The notes under the pieces are model-generated. The model made no database searches. It saw only the letters and a program-made list of their open reading frames with translations, and had not been told where the DNA came from. Source: Pseudisothecium myosuroides (taxonomy: Eukaryota > Streptophyta > Bryopsida > Hypnales > Lembophyllaceae). From it: a stretch of 64,000 bases of DNA. The DNA lies in contig OX637288.1 of assembly GCA_951799445.1 (NCBI GenBank), positions 28,499,288 to 28,563,287 on the forward strand, written 5' to 3'. This document shows positions 23,901-35,529 of this stretch, one piece after another (positions within the stretch are counted from its first letter, which is position 1; each line of letters opens with the position of its first letter). Both the position numbers and the translations under genes were made by a program.

Positions 23901-25350
23901 TTAGAGTGTCCATTAGAAAACACGTGCGAACAAAACTTTGGACCCCTTATATTATATCCTAAAATTTAAATAAAATGAAAAAAAAAATATGACTAGATTT
24001 TCCTACTTCAAAAGTTTATGTTTTGAATTATTGATATTTTTATTTGTTAATGATAATTAGTTACAAATTTTTGAAGTAATTAGATACACTGTACAACTGA
24101 AAAATAACTTTCACACCCCTATATTATATCCTAAAAAATTGTCTAAAAAATGAACAAAAAATTCCTAAAAATAGCTCTCTATTGAAAGTTCATTTTGAGT
24201 TGAGTATTGATGCAATGGTCATCTAAATGTGATCTCTATAAATATTTGAGTTGAAAAACATGCCGTTTTAGGCCATTTTCAACCTCTTGTACAAATCATT
24301 TCAACTATTATTTTAGTTTGAAATTTTGGCAATAGAAACCTATAGTCATTATTAAGCAACCTTCAAAATTTTAAGTTGAAATTATAGTTCATTAGAAACC
24401 ACTTGTTCGCACGTGGTTTGTAATAAAATACTAGGTGCCCCCCCCGAGCCTCTAAGCTCTTCCATAAGCTCACATTTGGCCATGGCACCATGTCCAAGAC
24501 ATCCAAGTCTGAGCCTAACCACAAAACTTTCAAGTTTGGAATGGTGAAGAAGCCCAAAGGTAGTGTACCATTCCAATTGTTATGTGATAGAGTCAATTCC
24601 TCAAGCTTTGTCAATGAAAGAATGGAATTTGGAATCTGACCTTCGAAGTAATTCCAACCAAGTCGCACAACTCGAAGCTCTTGGAGCTCGTCAAATTTAT
24701 TCTCCACAGTGCCTTCAAGGTTTGCAACACCCACATCCAACACTTGCAGATGTTGGAGTTTAGGAAGGTTATTAGGAAATTTCCCACCGATGCTTGTCCA
24801 ACTTGTATTCAGGTACACCAACTTGGAGCAGTTTACAATGTCTTCGGGGAAATTTCCACTCAAACTTGTGTATCCCACATTCAAAATTGTAAGATTGACA
24901 AACTTTGCTGCATGCCAATACATTCAACATCAATTAAGCTAACCTCATCCAAATTCCAAACTACAACGCCGCTTATCTAGTGCACCACTTTAAAATCAAA
25001 GTCATATAATCTCAAATAAATAATCCACGAAAAGGATGAAGCCACTTACAAGGAGTGAGGGCGTGGATATCCCCAACCAAATGGCGAAAAGAAAGAGGGG
25101 AGAAGTCTAGTGCCGTTACAGAACCTTGGGTGCATTTCACACCATTCCACAAACAAGGAGTGTTGTCCAAGGCATTCCAATTGCTCATGATGTTGTCTAC
25201 ATCCTCCAAAAATTCTTGCTTCCACTTGAACAACACTTGGCCTTCTTCGTTGAGACACAACACACATCGAGACAACACACTGGTGCATGATATGGCCCAC
25301 AAGAGATAAACCTTGCATAGCCATTTGCCATCCAGATTTCTCCTCTCCAT
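20972..25350 (-). pseudogene. LRR receptor-like kinase split by a MITE (paralogue of 51278-55320)
   Basis: Five exons in transcript order are 25050-25350, 22089-24907, 21766-21954, 21431-21617 and 20972-21288. Exon lengths 1, 3 and 4 and all splice phases match the intact paralogue. Without the insertion the frame is open for about 1080 residues. The order is signal peptide, LRR_N (LSNWN-like box, CxWxGVxC), about two dozen LRRs, a transmembrane helix (AWMVLVGVFG...) and a kinase with [26 protein letters not shown] and DFGIAR. A 559-bp MITE at 23890-24448 interrupts exon 2 between KSLE and DLCL and introduces stops. Receptor function is therefore lost unless the element is spliced out. Exon 2 is 75 nt shorter than in the paralogue, about one LRR. 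The C-terminal 22 residues of the paralogue are absent. It may still be transcribed. Confidence 0.85.
23890..24448. mobile_element. 559-bp MITE with G-run ends inside an LRR exon
   Basis: Flanking 11-bp direct repeats CCTCTAAGCTC (23879-23889 and 24449-24459) mark a clean target duplication of coding sequence. Both ends start with seven to eight G followed by (T/G)CAC(T/C)TAG and then share ATTA.AAA.CACGTGCGAACAA, a terminal inverted repeat of about 43 bases. An 11-bp duplication with long inverted repeats is closest to Mutator-like elements (usually 9-11 bp). There is no coding capacity. Confidence 0.85.
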
Positions 25351-26465
25351 CTCTAGCTGCGAGTGCATAGATCCCCTAGTATCAATCAATCATGAGAATT
25401 TCTCACTTAGTCATGATAAGTCTTCAACCTTGTAATGTGCCTATTATTCAAAGTGGGCTTCATTGCATATGGCTAATAGCATCCTGATTTCAACAAGGAA
25501 ACCTTTTGTTAAGTTGGAGAAATATCAAGTCATTCACTTTGTAGTTGCTTCACCAGCCTACATATTAAACCGATGCATGCGCATTATAAGACTTCAATGG
25601 ACACTTACAAGCTCAAATTTCTCAAGGGCCTCTACTAAATTGTCTCTAAACTATTGGTAAGCTGATTGGAATAGAGATTTCACCTCAATCAAAAAGTACT
25701 TGAATTAAAAACAACTAGAAATATGGAGAGATTGAAGAACCATAACTTCAAAGTAGTTGAAAGGGAAGTTCAATTATTACATGAATCACAACTCCTCGGA
25801 AAATATGAGAAGGATAGGCACCTAATAGTATATTCTTTGCTTAGACTTTGTAACACTGCTAAAGTTTAGTAATCGAGGGAATTGATACAAACACTTACTA
25901 TCATCGTAATATTGTTACAAATATAGTTCACCTTGTCACATGATATGAAGTTCCAAGTAGTATCAATAAAGTTGCTTGCATCAAGGTGTAATCTCACTTA
26001 TAACAAGCTAGACTTCAGCTTGCACAAGTTTCAAAGAGAGGTAGTGGATATTACAATCTCCTTTGTACATTGCCTAATTTCACCCTTCCTTTACCAAAAC
26101 TTTATGCACAATCACTATTCACATCATCCTTCTCAGATGAGTACTTGCAAATTTTCAAACAAAGCTTAGTTTCAATTAGAAGCTTGAAAATACTAAAACC
26201 CACATTTTTTTGAGGTGTTTTACCTTCAAAACAAGACTACAAGTTCAAGACATGAAGACACCTTTTCTAAGCAAATTCCGTAGGTATTAATAATGTCAAA
26301 TAGACACAACAATTGAGAGGTAATTAATGCTTGCAATACAAAATTGGAAAAAATAGACATCTAACCTTTTCAAAAAAAATTAGAAGAAAGAAACCAACAA
26401 ACTTGACAACATTGTGTTTCATGAACTAATGGACATCATTGATGGTGAAATCCATTTAGCCAAAA
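25351..26465. other. Upstream region of the split receptor kinase
   Basis: A+T-rich DNA with no additional gene. The promoter of the minus-strand kinase is expected near 25350-25700, but I see no specific motif. Confidence 0.4.
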
Positions 26466-27258
26466 CCCCTAAAGCTTTGCGCATCCCAAAAGGGGCTGCA
26501 CCTTCTATAACCTTAATTGTAACCAACCATATTTGAATATTTGACTTAAACTAAGAATATGAAGCTTGACCAATTTTGTTTCTATTCCATTTTGAAATTT
26601 TGAAAAAATCCAAGAACTAAACAAATTATTGCAATTGCAAACTATATGATAGAATCCAAAATATACAACATTGTGTATATTTCATTTATATTTTCTACTT
26701 TTGAAATATTATTTAAATTTTTATTATAAAATTAAGTTTCTCATTCCGCTAAGCTTCTCTTACAATAGAAATTTCAAATCACTCTAATATATATTTATAA
26801 GTGATAATTTTTTTTTTCAATCTTTACTTAAAAAATTAAAAATTAATTCTTTTTTCCTTCCATTAAAAATTCTGGAATAATCAATAGCAATAGAAAATGA
26901 ATTTAGCTTGATAATGGTATTTGACTTGACTGTCATTAGCGAGGGTGTTTTGGGTGAAAAATATTAAATATTAAATTAATAAATCTTCACATGAATCTCC
27001 ATTTCTATTTTTACCTCCTAAAAAAATTCAAATTAATTGGTCAATTTTTGCTATATTTATTAATTTAATCACTTTTTCCTATAAAAATTATAACAATGGC
27101 AATTTTACATGAAGCAAATTGAATTTTTTTCAATGATAGACTATCTATAATATCATGTACTGAAAATATAAGATGGATATTTGAACACAATTTAAAAGGC
27201 AAAATTTACACCAAACATGATGTTTGACCATTATGCAATGTGTAAGGTCCTTTAGGGG
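26466..27258. mobile_element. TTAA-type element (793 bp), flanks decayed
   Basis: Ends are CCCCTAAAGCTTTG and, inverted, CCCCTAAAGGACC. Flanks are 'aaaa' on the left and TCAA on the right, so the target duplication has mutated. The segment 26515-26690 is alignable with 40150-40345 ('gattgtaac', 'aatatgaagctt' versus 'aaatgaagcttc', 'attattgcaattgcaaa'). Confidence 0.6.
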
Positions 27259-27304
27259 TCAAAGAAATGTTATACAAATGTGATAATATGGATAGAGGTT
27301 ACAA

Positions 27305-27600
27305 TACCTATAAGTTACACTTTTTTCAATTCCACTACCTCAAAGGTTAAATGAACAAAAACATTCAATGAGATTATTAGCAAATTCAAGACAAATGCAA
27401 ACCAAGTGGTGTTGTAATTACAACACTCAAATAATACTTTACAAATTTTCAAAATTGAAAACGTAGAGTAGTCTATACTTAACACTAGACTAATCTCGAA
27501 TGGACACCCTTGAAGCAAAAAATGTCTCAAATTTCATTGGTTGCTTTTGCAAAGTTGTGGTTTTGGGTCATGGAAGTATTCATTCAAGGTCCATTTTTAG
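27305..27600. repeat. Dispersed repeat, copy shared with 59930-60380
   Basis: Shared landmarks are 'ccactacctca(a/g)agg', 'gagattattagc(a/g)aattcaag', 'acactagact', 'gaatggacacc' and 'attggttgcttttg'. The class of element is unknown. Confidence 0.6.
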
Positions 27601-27864
27601 GTGTCAGAGAATTGAAGGTAATGCAATTCGGTGCCTCTACCTTGTGATATATGCGCCAAAAGATATTATCTAGCAATATTAATAAAATTGATACTAATGA
27701 AGTTATGAAATAACATCAAACACTAACAATGTTTCATATGCAAGAGTGATTTATTACATAATTTATTAATAATAAAATATTATTATATTATTTTTCAATG
27801 ATCAATGTACTAGATTACTGAATCTCCTAGAGAATACAATGTCAAGTTCCTTTGCCAATACCAT

Positions 27865-28140
27865 AGCAACCCTTTTTATGGCACCATGGGGCCAAATTGC
27901 ACCAATTGAAACTAAATTTTTACTATTTTTTAGATAAAAGTAGTCTTTTTTTGCCAAAAAAACTTCATTTTTGTTTAAAGTGTGGATGAATTCTCCAAAC
28001 TTGGCTGAAAAGTGCATGAATACAATGGAAAAGTTTTTTTTGTTTCTAAACATGGATGAATGTAGAAATCTAGTACTTCACCAAATTTTAAATAATCACC
28101 ATCCTGGCACTTTCTCGAAAAGTAAAAAAAACCTATACTA
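27865..28140. repeat. Dispersed 'ggatgaat' repeat (copy 2)
   Basis: It resembles 10494-10794: it begins near 'gccaaattgcacc', carries 'tggatgaat' phrases, and ends 'tggcacttt...aaaaaaaacct'. Confidence 0.4.
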
Positions 28141-28672
28141 TAGTGTCTCCACCCATGTTAAGAATCCAATCAATTTTATAAGCCAAGGGTGTGATTACAA
28201 AGAGTTTTAAATGGAATCACTTAGTTGCATTTAATTATCACAAGGTTATAAAGAGTTTTATATGTAATCACAAACCACATACTATTGTACATTCCATGCA
28301 CAATCTACTAAACAACGTTGAAAGACTAAACCCCTATAAAATCAAACAACCCATCTAGACACTTTGCAAAAGATGGAAATACATCAAATGTGATCAAAAC
28401 TTACTTTAACTGACTTCAAGTTGAAGTTGCAAAATGCCAACAACGTTGCAACCAAAACTTGAACTTGAGGATTCACATAATGCACTGCTTGATTCCTACA
28501 ATGCCTTCACAACTCTGCACATTAGAATATCACCCTTAACAAATAGTAAGGATCAATTGATGACACAAGCTTGGTCAAGAAGTGATAAACACAATGCTCT
28601 ATAGTCCTTTGCTCTTTCAATTGAGGAGAGTAATCACCACCCCAAGCCCTTGTCTATGGAGATTTACAACTA
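28141..28672. other. Intergenic DNA, nothing firm
   Basis: The last part (about 28490-28560) resembles the module at 28930-29180, so the segmental duplication may begin earlier. No gene is supported. Confidence 0.4.
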
Positions 28673-29180
28673 AACCACTTGGCCATGGCAAGGCTATCTT
28701 TCATCACAAATTTTCCAACAAGACATCCATGGAAAATCCTAGCTTATTAAAATGACCTAAATGGACAAGTTGCAAACGATGGAGAAACATAACAAAGGAC
28801 ATGAATTGGCTTGAGTCAATTTTAGGCAAAATCATCCTAAGAACAATCATCACAGACAATTTTACTCCTCACAATATACAAAAAGATGCACACGGTGTAA
28901 CCCGTACCAGTACTCCAGTAGGTGAGATTTTGCACTATGCAAGGCTTTATTCCCTTGATAGCTTCATGGATCTACAAGATGGAACATCGCCACACATGGA
29001 AAACTACAAGTTGAGCATAATCATTTCTGCAATTCAAAACTGAAGTCCTAGACCACAAAGACCTAGGTAGCATTATCTATAACAACAACCAAGGAGACAT
29101 GTGTGAATAGTGCAGAAACAATTCACAATACAAGCTACTCATGTGTCCCAAAATGCTGACATAGCTGCAAATGCTTCATC
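28673..29180. repeat. Segmental duplication, A+T-rich copy
   Basis: It aligns with 30001-30490 through 'ccatggcaaggc', '(c/a)cgtacc', 'ggtgagat(t/-)', 'cttcatggatctacaagatggaacatcgccaca' versus its richer counterpart, and 'aa(c/-)tcacaatataagctgct'-like text. Many differences are C to T or G to A. Confidence 0.5.
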
Positions 29181-29694
29181 CGTATCTGAACTTTAGACTC
29201 ACAATATGCACTACATTATTCCCTCAAACGCTTTCATAGATCAACACATTAGAACATTGTGACAAAGAAATAGAAAAGGCCAACCACTATTATCCTCTCA
29301 AAGTACTACACACCTGTCAAAGCACTTAAGCACCAAGTAGTTCTTGAAATAAATACTCTGGACTAATACTTTGGATGGAGAGACAAGAGTGTAAGTCAAG
29401 ACATGAACCTTCCCCAAGGAGTCCAATAGGCAAGAACAATATCAAAGTATGCCTGCAACACAAAGCGACACATATCATGTTCTAAAGTTTTCATACGTTT
29501 AGAAAGAAAGGAGGAAAACACCGGATTCAAAGCCTAAACCGACACACTTAACCGATGGTGTGTTTCACAAACCACGCCATTTGGTGTCAACTGTGGTGAA
29601 ACCGTCATAATTGAAGTACCACTCCTTGTCTATGACAATGCTGCTTTAGACCATGAGCAAATGAATCAGATGTGTAGGATAATGCCTGAGTCTG
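29181..29694. other. Intergenic DNA, possible third duplicate module
   Basis: The segment 29205-29260 ('caatatgcactacattattccc') resembles the duplicated module. No gene is seen. Confidence 0.35.
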
Positions 29695-29936
29695 AGGGCA
29701 TTCCGTGGAAAAAAGGCCCGACAAGGAGGTCCGTTTTTTTCACAGAATGCCCCAAGGACGAGGGCGTTACCTGGCGTAAATCACGAGCATCACGAGCAAA
29801 AAAGGATGAAAATCGGGGATGAGAAATCAAAGTCGGATGAGAAATCCGTAATGCCCGATTACGCAGGAAAACCTGCGCAATCGGGCATTACGCTGCAGAA
29901 GCCTCCCAGGAAATGAACGGGCAGTTTCCTGGGAGT
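29695..29936. repeat. Cluster of three strong DNA hairpins
   Basis: Hairpin 1 has arms 29696-29714 and 29734-29752 (GGGCATTCcGTGgAAAAA type). Hairpin 2 has arms 29848-29867 and 29872-29891, 19 of 20 paired, with an AAAA loop and the core GTAATGCCCGATT. Hairpin 3 has arms 29903-29913 and 29925-29935, a perfect 11-bp stem CTCCCAGGAAA. The word GCATT(A/C) recurs in hairpins 1 and 2. The origin is unknown; it could be transposon ends. Confidence 0.75.
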
Positions 29937-30000
29937 AGTTTACAACGCTCTGTCACCCTAAAGCAATAATTATAACGGAACCCAAGCCGTTGTTGTGGTG

Positions 30001-30490
30001 CATTACATCTAAATCGCTTGCCCATGGCAAGGCGATCTCAAATCTCAAATTGGCTAAGTCCTTACCTGCAGAATCTACCCAACTAATTACGACAACGGAG
30101 GTCAACCAGTTGCATAACAACCGATCAGAACTTGCTTACCCCGATGTCAGGCAGACTGATTTCTCAGCAAGAATCAATTTATCAAGACAGACATCTCAAT
30201 CCCAACCATGCCGACGAAGATGCAAATGCAGCCACTCGTACCTTGAGGTGAGAATTCGCATGGAGCTTGGAGACTTTCTTCCCTAAATGGCTTCACGGCT
30301 CTGCAAGAGAGAATATCGCCACAGATTAGTTTCCAAGATCGAGCATACCACTTCCGCACACCAAAGCCGAAACTCTAACTTAGAACTCCAACACCACCAA
30401 GACCTAGTGCCCAGAGCTTGATGCGTAACGCCATACGACGAAACCTGTGACAAGTACTGCGACAACAACTCACAATATAAGCTGCTCTCG
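30001..30490. repeat. Segmental duplication, G+C-richer copy
   Basis: Partner of 28673-29180. This copy keeps many CG dinucleotides that are TG or CA in the other copy. Confidence 0.5.
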
Positions 30491-32565
30491 TGCATGCATC
30501 TCGGAGAGGGCTTCAATTTTTCGGTAAGCCCAAGAGAGCGGAGATTTCACGTCGATCGACAAGCATCCGCACGACCACTGGTCGAAATTCGCAGGGGAGC
30601 CTGAATCCGGCCTTCACGAGTGGCGGCAACAGCGTTCCTCAAGAATGCACCGTCCAAGTGCGTGGAGTAGCGACGTCGGAGAACAAGGAAAGGGTTCCCT
30701 TGGCTCTCTCGGGAAGCTCGGCGTGCAAAGGGACGGCACCACCACTGCCACTGACACAGTAGTGCGTCTGCGTCCGCAAAGCGTCTTCCCTGTTCTCGCC
30801 CTCGGTCCAGCCGTCCGGCTAACTTGGGAGTGGAATCTCTAGGCCTCTACAGTGTTGTTCACCGCCACTGCTACAGTGTTGTATTGCGCCATCGCCATTG
30901 CGCCAGTATATTGAATACAACAATTCTGTACTTCGAACTTATTCCATGAAGGAAATCCGCTACAACGGGAAACCAACTCCGAGATTCTGAACCACTCGCC
31001 AATGCGCCAGTGCAAGTCCGCACTGGGCATGCAATATTCCAGAATGACACCAAATGTTGAGGGTGCACTGACTTTTACCCATGTCTGGTTGCGGGGTCTT
31101 TGGTAAGGGTATGTTCCCACTGGCGTTTACTAACTCCAAGTTTCAAAAAATAAATGCCCTGCCCATCTCGAAAAGGCGCGGTTTACAGGCGAAGGACTTT
31201 GTTGACTAGGTTCGGTAAAATTGAAAAGGGGTCGTAGTTAAGCGCTGTTCACATCTACAGGATAACGTGGACAGTCCTATTGAACATATTCACACGCTCA
31301 CTCCTATAACTCCAACAATTGTGCGATCAACAAGCCAATTCATGGCACTGAATTGCGATTAGACACATTATCCCAAGTCCACGCAGCTCCATCGCAAGAG
31401 AATTGGAAACTACTATTTGGGTCTGAGAGCGGTCAATCTCATAGCTATATCCCTAAATTCAACACTGTTTCAAATTCAGGATTGAAACACAAAAAAAGGC
31501 TGACAAACTCCTATACAAGCCAATATTCATGAAATTCACCCCGACTTCTTCACAGAAGCAAGGTCAGCACCCTCACTTGCGAAGACTTTAGGACAACTCT
31601 ACTGTACCTGATATTGATTGCGTAACGATCTACGGTTCACGGTTCCACTTGAAACCCAAAACCTTCGACAGTATCATCGCCGTGACCGAATTAATCACGC
31701 TTTTGCAACCATTTAGGATTTCTGACCTGTGAATTGGTGGAATGATCTCAACGGAATATATCACGCTCTTGTACAACTAAGGGTTTCCGGGTACGAGAAT
31801 TGGTGGAACGATCTGAATACGCAGTGCACCCCTCTCAATTTGCATTTGGCCAAGATCACCACCCTTGCATTGAGAATGAAGAGAATTTGGGAAGCAGGTG
31901 ATCTCAGACAAGAAGCCTAATAGTTTCCGGCAAGAAGACGAGAGCTCACCTGCATGGAAAGCAGGCGCTGCAGCTCCGACGCAACCCAAAGCACATTGAG
32001 CTCTCCATATGTGCTCTGCTGCGGTGACACTACTTGCTCCTCGGAATTCATCTCTCAGCTGCAGCACATCTGACTGTCACCTTTGCATTTTGCAATCTCG
32101 ACCTAACTCGCGTTCCTGCAAGCCCGGGACTTCAAGACGACCCCAACGGAACCATGAATGCTCGCATGTTCATCATGATCCCGAAACTCACACCAATACT
32201 GCGTTACCTCAGCATACTCGCAACCATAATCTACACGAATTTCCAACAAACCAAGAGTTTCACAATCACATCACTAAACCTCGTCTAGGGGTTTGGAGAT
32301 TAGCAGGGGTCCATCCCAGCATTTACAACATCAGGGCCCGGAAAACGGACCCTGGCCTGGCCTGGCCTTCCATCGTTCCAATTTCGCGTCCTTCACTCGC
32401 TCACTTAAACCTTTTCGGATATCTTTCCAGGTATTCTGATGTCATTTCAGCTGTTTAACGGATTTTGGAACATACTTTGGCTCTTCCATTTGTGTCATGT
32501 TGTGCAACCCGCAGATAACATTACCTTCTTGTCCAATTTAGCTCCAACGCAAATTCGTCACGCAG
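30491..32565. other. G+C-richer intergenic DNA without a convincing gene
   Basis: Several open frames of 60-150 codons occur on both strands, the longest plus-strand one at 32009-32458. None resembles a known family. The composition suggests a former promoter or exon region, perhaps the 5' part of the gene whose exons lie at 32566-33006. Confidence 0.35.
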
Positions 32566-33006
32566 TTCTTTGTTGATGAGTTACTAGATGAAGTGTCCTC
32601 CAACGAACTGCAGCAATCTGCTAGTCAAATATATGACTTTATTTATGATCTGGATGGCGATGAATCTATCCAGAAACGGTACAGTTCACCGGTTTTGAGA
32701 TGCTCAGCTCTTTTGCTAGTTTACTACTTAGGGTACTAGTTTCCTGTTCGCCTCTGACGGGGTAAAATTTCATGAGTTTTGATTCATATTATTGATTGTC
32801 TGCAGAGACAAGGTAGCAGATATCTTTGGTCGAACATTCTCAAATGATCGATTGAATCAAAATGGAAAGTCCATGTTACTTGGATGCAGATATGTTTCAA
32901 TGTTCGCACTTGGAGCTCGACCAGTACCAGCATTGATATTGCGTGAACTAGTCTTCGCTGATCAAATTCGTGCGAAAGCCTGTCTGTCGCAATGTGTGTT
33001 CATTGG
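32566..33006 (+). pseudogene. Two coding-like exons of an unrecognised gene
   Basis: Candidate exon a, 32566-32678, follows CGCAG and ends before GTACAG. Exon b, 32806-33006, follows TGCAG and ends before GTAAGA. Joined, they stay open with matching phase: 104 codons plus two bases, containing VDELLDEVSSNELQQ, IYDFIYDLDGDE and LGCRYVSMFALGARPVPAL. I do not recognise the family. No continuing exons are obvious downstream, where inverted repeats begin. It is either a gene fragment or part of a larger gene I could not assemble. Confidence 0.45.
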
Positions 33007-33264
33007 GTAAGATTTGGACTTAAACATACTTCTGTTTTGTTCTTAGATTCTGACAGCATCTATTCTTGATAACTTGAACATGCCTAAGAACCTCTAAACT
33101 TCATTAAAAAGAATCTTTCCTGTTATGTGATCGTTGTAGCACTGGGATGACAGGGATGTGAGTGAGAATGTTCTTCTTAAAACCGTTTAATTATACTTGC
33201 TTCACTTTTATTCTGCTCACTGATCAATTGAAAGATGAAGTATGTCAGAATTTATGCAGAATTT

Positions 33265-33916
33265 AATGCAGGATTATACTTCGGATCTAAAGATGCTTGT
33301 GCCCTATATAGATTGGTGTTACCTCCATGTGTCATTTTGGATTGAACCTGAAGTCCCGAATCACTCAAAATGAGTAGAGTAGAAATTTATCACAACAAAG
33401 TCAAGAACTAAATAATCAATAATGTATTACCCATACGCTTCACTTATCACATGACTTTGCCACGGTGCCCCAATAATGCCCACAAGATACCAAGATGAGG
33501 AAAAGGAAACTCCGTAGCAAACTACAAACCAAGCTTGAGCTACAAGAAACTTACTTGCAAGAGTCACAGTTGTAATACTTTATGCATGGAATCATCCTTA
33601 GAGTGTCTTGTGCAATCTGTGCTGGTGGAGAACAGCAATGAGGTTGTGATAAACACGTGCAGTTGGAGAAATACAAGCAAGCGGACAACATTGTTTAGGC
33701 AAACATATACTAAAATTGGAGAGCACAGTTTCCAGCCCAATACTGAATGGATACTGGAAAATAAGAAGGCATCGAGGTAAATTACGATAAACCACTCAAT
33801 ATGTCAAATAGAGATTGCTAGTACCCAATTTCTTCAACACGGACAGGAACGTCAATCCAACAGTGAAATTGGCGACCTGCACAAGCATCTTTAGATCCGA
33901 AGTATACTCCTGCATT
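33265..33916. repeat. Inverted repeat pair, 38-bp arms, 37/38 identical
   Basis: The arms are 33265-33302 and 33879-33916 (core 'gatctaaagatgcttgtgc' and its complement), separated by about 576 bp. Weaker similarity extends inward from the arms. The high identity implies a recent event. Confidence 0.75.
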
Positions 33917-34210
33917 ACATAGGGACAAGTTTTTGCATGAACAAGTGTCAACCTGGGTCTATTTTTGAGAAGAGAAAATTTGGGGACACCAATTTGGATC
34001 CATAGCTAGACGGCAGTTTGTACCCTAGAGATGTTCGAACTGGAAAACAGCCAAAATTCAGTTTGTTGAGGTAGGAGAGAATGGGATGTTAGGATATGTT
34101 AAATCTTTGGAGCTACATAGTTCAAAGCCTATGTGATCAAAGTATACAGAGCAGATTTTGGCCTTGAGAGTTCAAATAATACTATACACTTGCAAAGAGA
34201 GATTGATGAA

Positions 34211-34824
34211 CAGTTGGGTACAAAAACCTTACAAACTTTCCAAGCAGTTTCAACTAGAAAGTTCATCAACTTCAGGAAACTCTAGCATGCTAAAAAATTA
34301 ACCGATTTTGGAACCGCAAATTGCTTTAGAATTGCAATGAAGTGCACTTCAACTTCACAACAAGAGAAAAATGAATAAATTCAAATCATACAACAATTTG
34401 AATTTCTTTTATATATTATCTACCATTTTATAAAGAACCTTTGGAAGATACTCACAATTTTTTTTGCAATGGGGTGAAGAACAAGCAAAAAAATCATACA
34501 AGCAATTCAAGTGGTATGAGATCAAGTATCTCTTAAGCAATTGTAAAGGTTCATTTCTTATATGTATCATTGAATAGAAGTTGTAATTTTCACAAATGTT
34601 GGCAACTCTAAATAGTACATAGTGTATAAAAAACATCAAACTTTTTGTATGATTTTCAATTACATATATATGTATGTTTGCAATGATGATAAAATAGACT
34701 TTAGTGTGATTTCAACGCAATTCAAAATTTGAAATTCTGTTCAATTTTGAGCATATACAAGCTTCTCAAAGTTGGCCTAATTTCAACAGGATGCAAAAAT
34801 TTGTAAGGTTCTTGTACCCAACTG
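34211..34824. repeat. Second inverted repeat pair
   Basis: The arms are 34211-34238 and 34797-34824 ('cagttgggtacaa(a/g)aaccttacaaa' and its complement), about 26 of 28 identical. The spacer is about 558 bp, similar to the pair at 33265-33916. Confidence 0.7.
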
Positions 34825-35529
34825 TACAATGAAGTAGACTGCAGGATGTATTAGGATTCATCAATGAAATAAAACATTACAAGAAGAAAGATATTGCTTG
34901 CAAACTCTCCAGATGGAAATTGATGTTGGATATGCAGTTTAGAGTTACAATGTTGTATAAGTACATAAAAAAAGAAAGTCTCTTGCTTAGCCATAAAGAG
35001 TAGCTTCAACAAATTTGGTTAGAGCCATCAAAATGTAAGTTACAACTGAAGCAGATTGTACATAGGTTTGATCAATTAAATAAGACTTCATTGGGCTATA
35101 TTGAAGTCAAGTGAAGAGGAGGCGCGATCTAAGCACGTTATCCCAATTTGGTAGACATGCCAAAGCTCAAAATAGCGGATTGGTTCTCTGAGTGGACATA
35201 ATACTATCATGAAAGTTAAAAACGAAATGTTGAGGAAGGGCAAAAAAGACGCTTGTGTAGCAAAACAAATTCCCAAGAGGAAAATAGACAAGTGTTTGCA
35301 AGTTTACTATCAAGGAAAGAAATGGAAGCCATACTCAAGCCCCCAAAGATGACTGTTGTTGGAAAAAGGATGCAGGTGAATTTTTACGTACTATTTTTCC
35401 ATAGTCATTGCCTTCAATCCAACCCTAGTGAAATGTGGCCCTGAATTGTATATAAATTTAACTCATATTTATTAAAAAGTGTCGTGTCCCTAATAGGGTC
35501 TATTAGCTACACATCTTCAAGATGCTTAA
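34825..35529. other. Intergenic DNA, nothing recognised
   Basis: Only short open frames are present. No gene or repeat is supported. Confidence 0.5.

Noticed and set aside
24563..24980. Plus-strand open frames across the LRR exon
   Set aside because: They are antisense shadows of the receptor kinase.
30490..32458. Several 60-150 codon open frames in G+C-richer DNA
   Set aside because: They overlap on both strands, have no recognisable motifs and no consistent splice structure.
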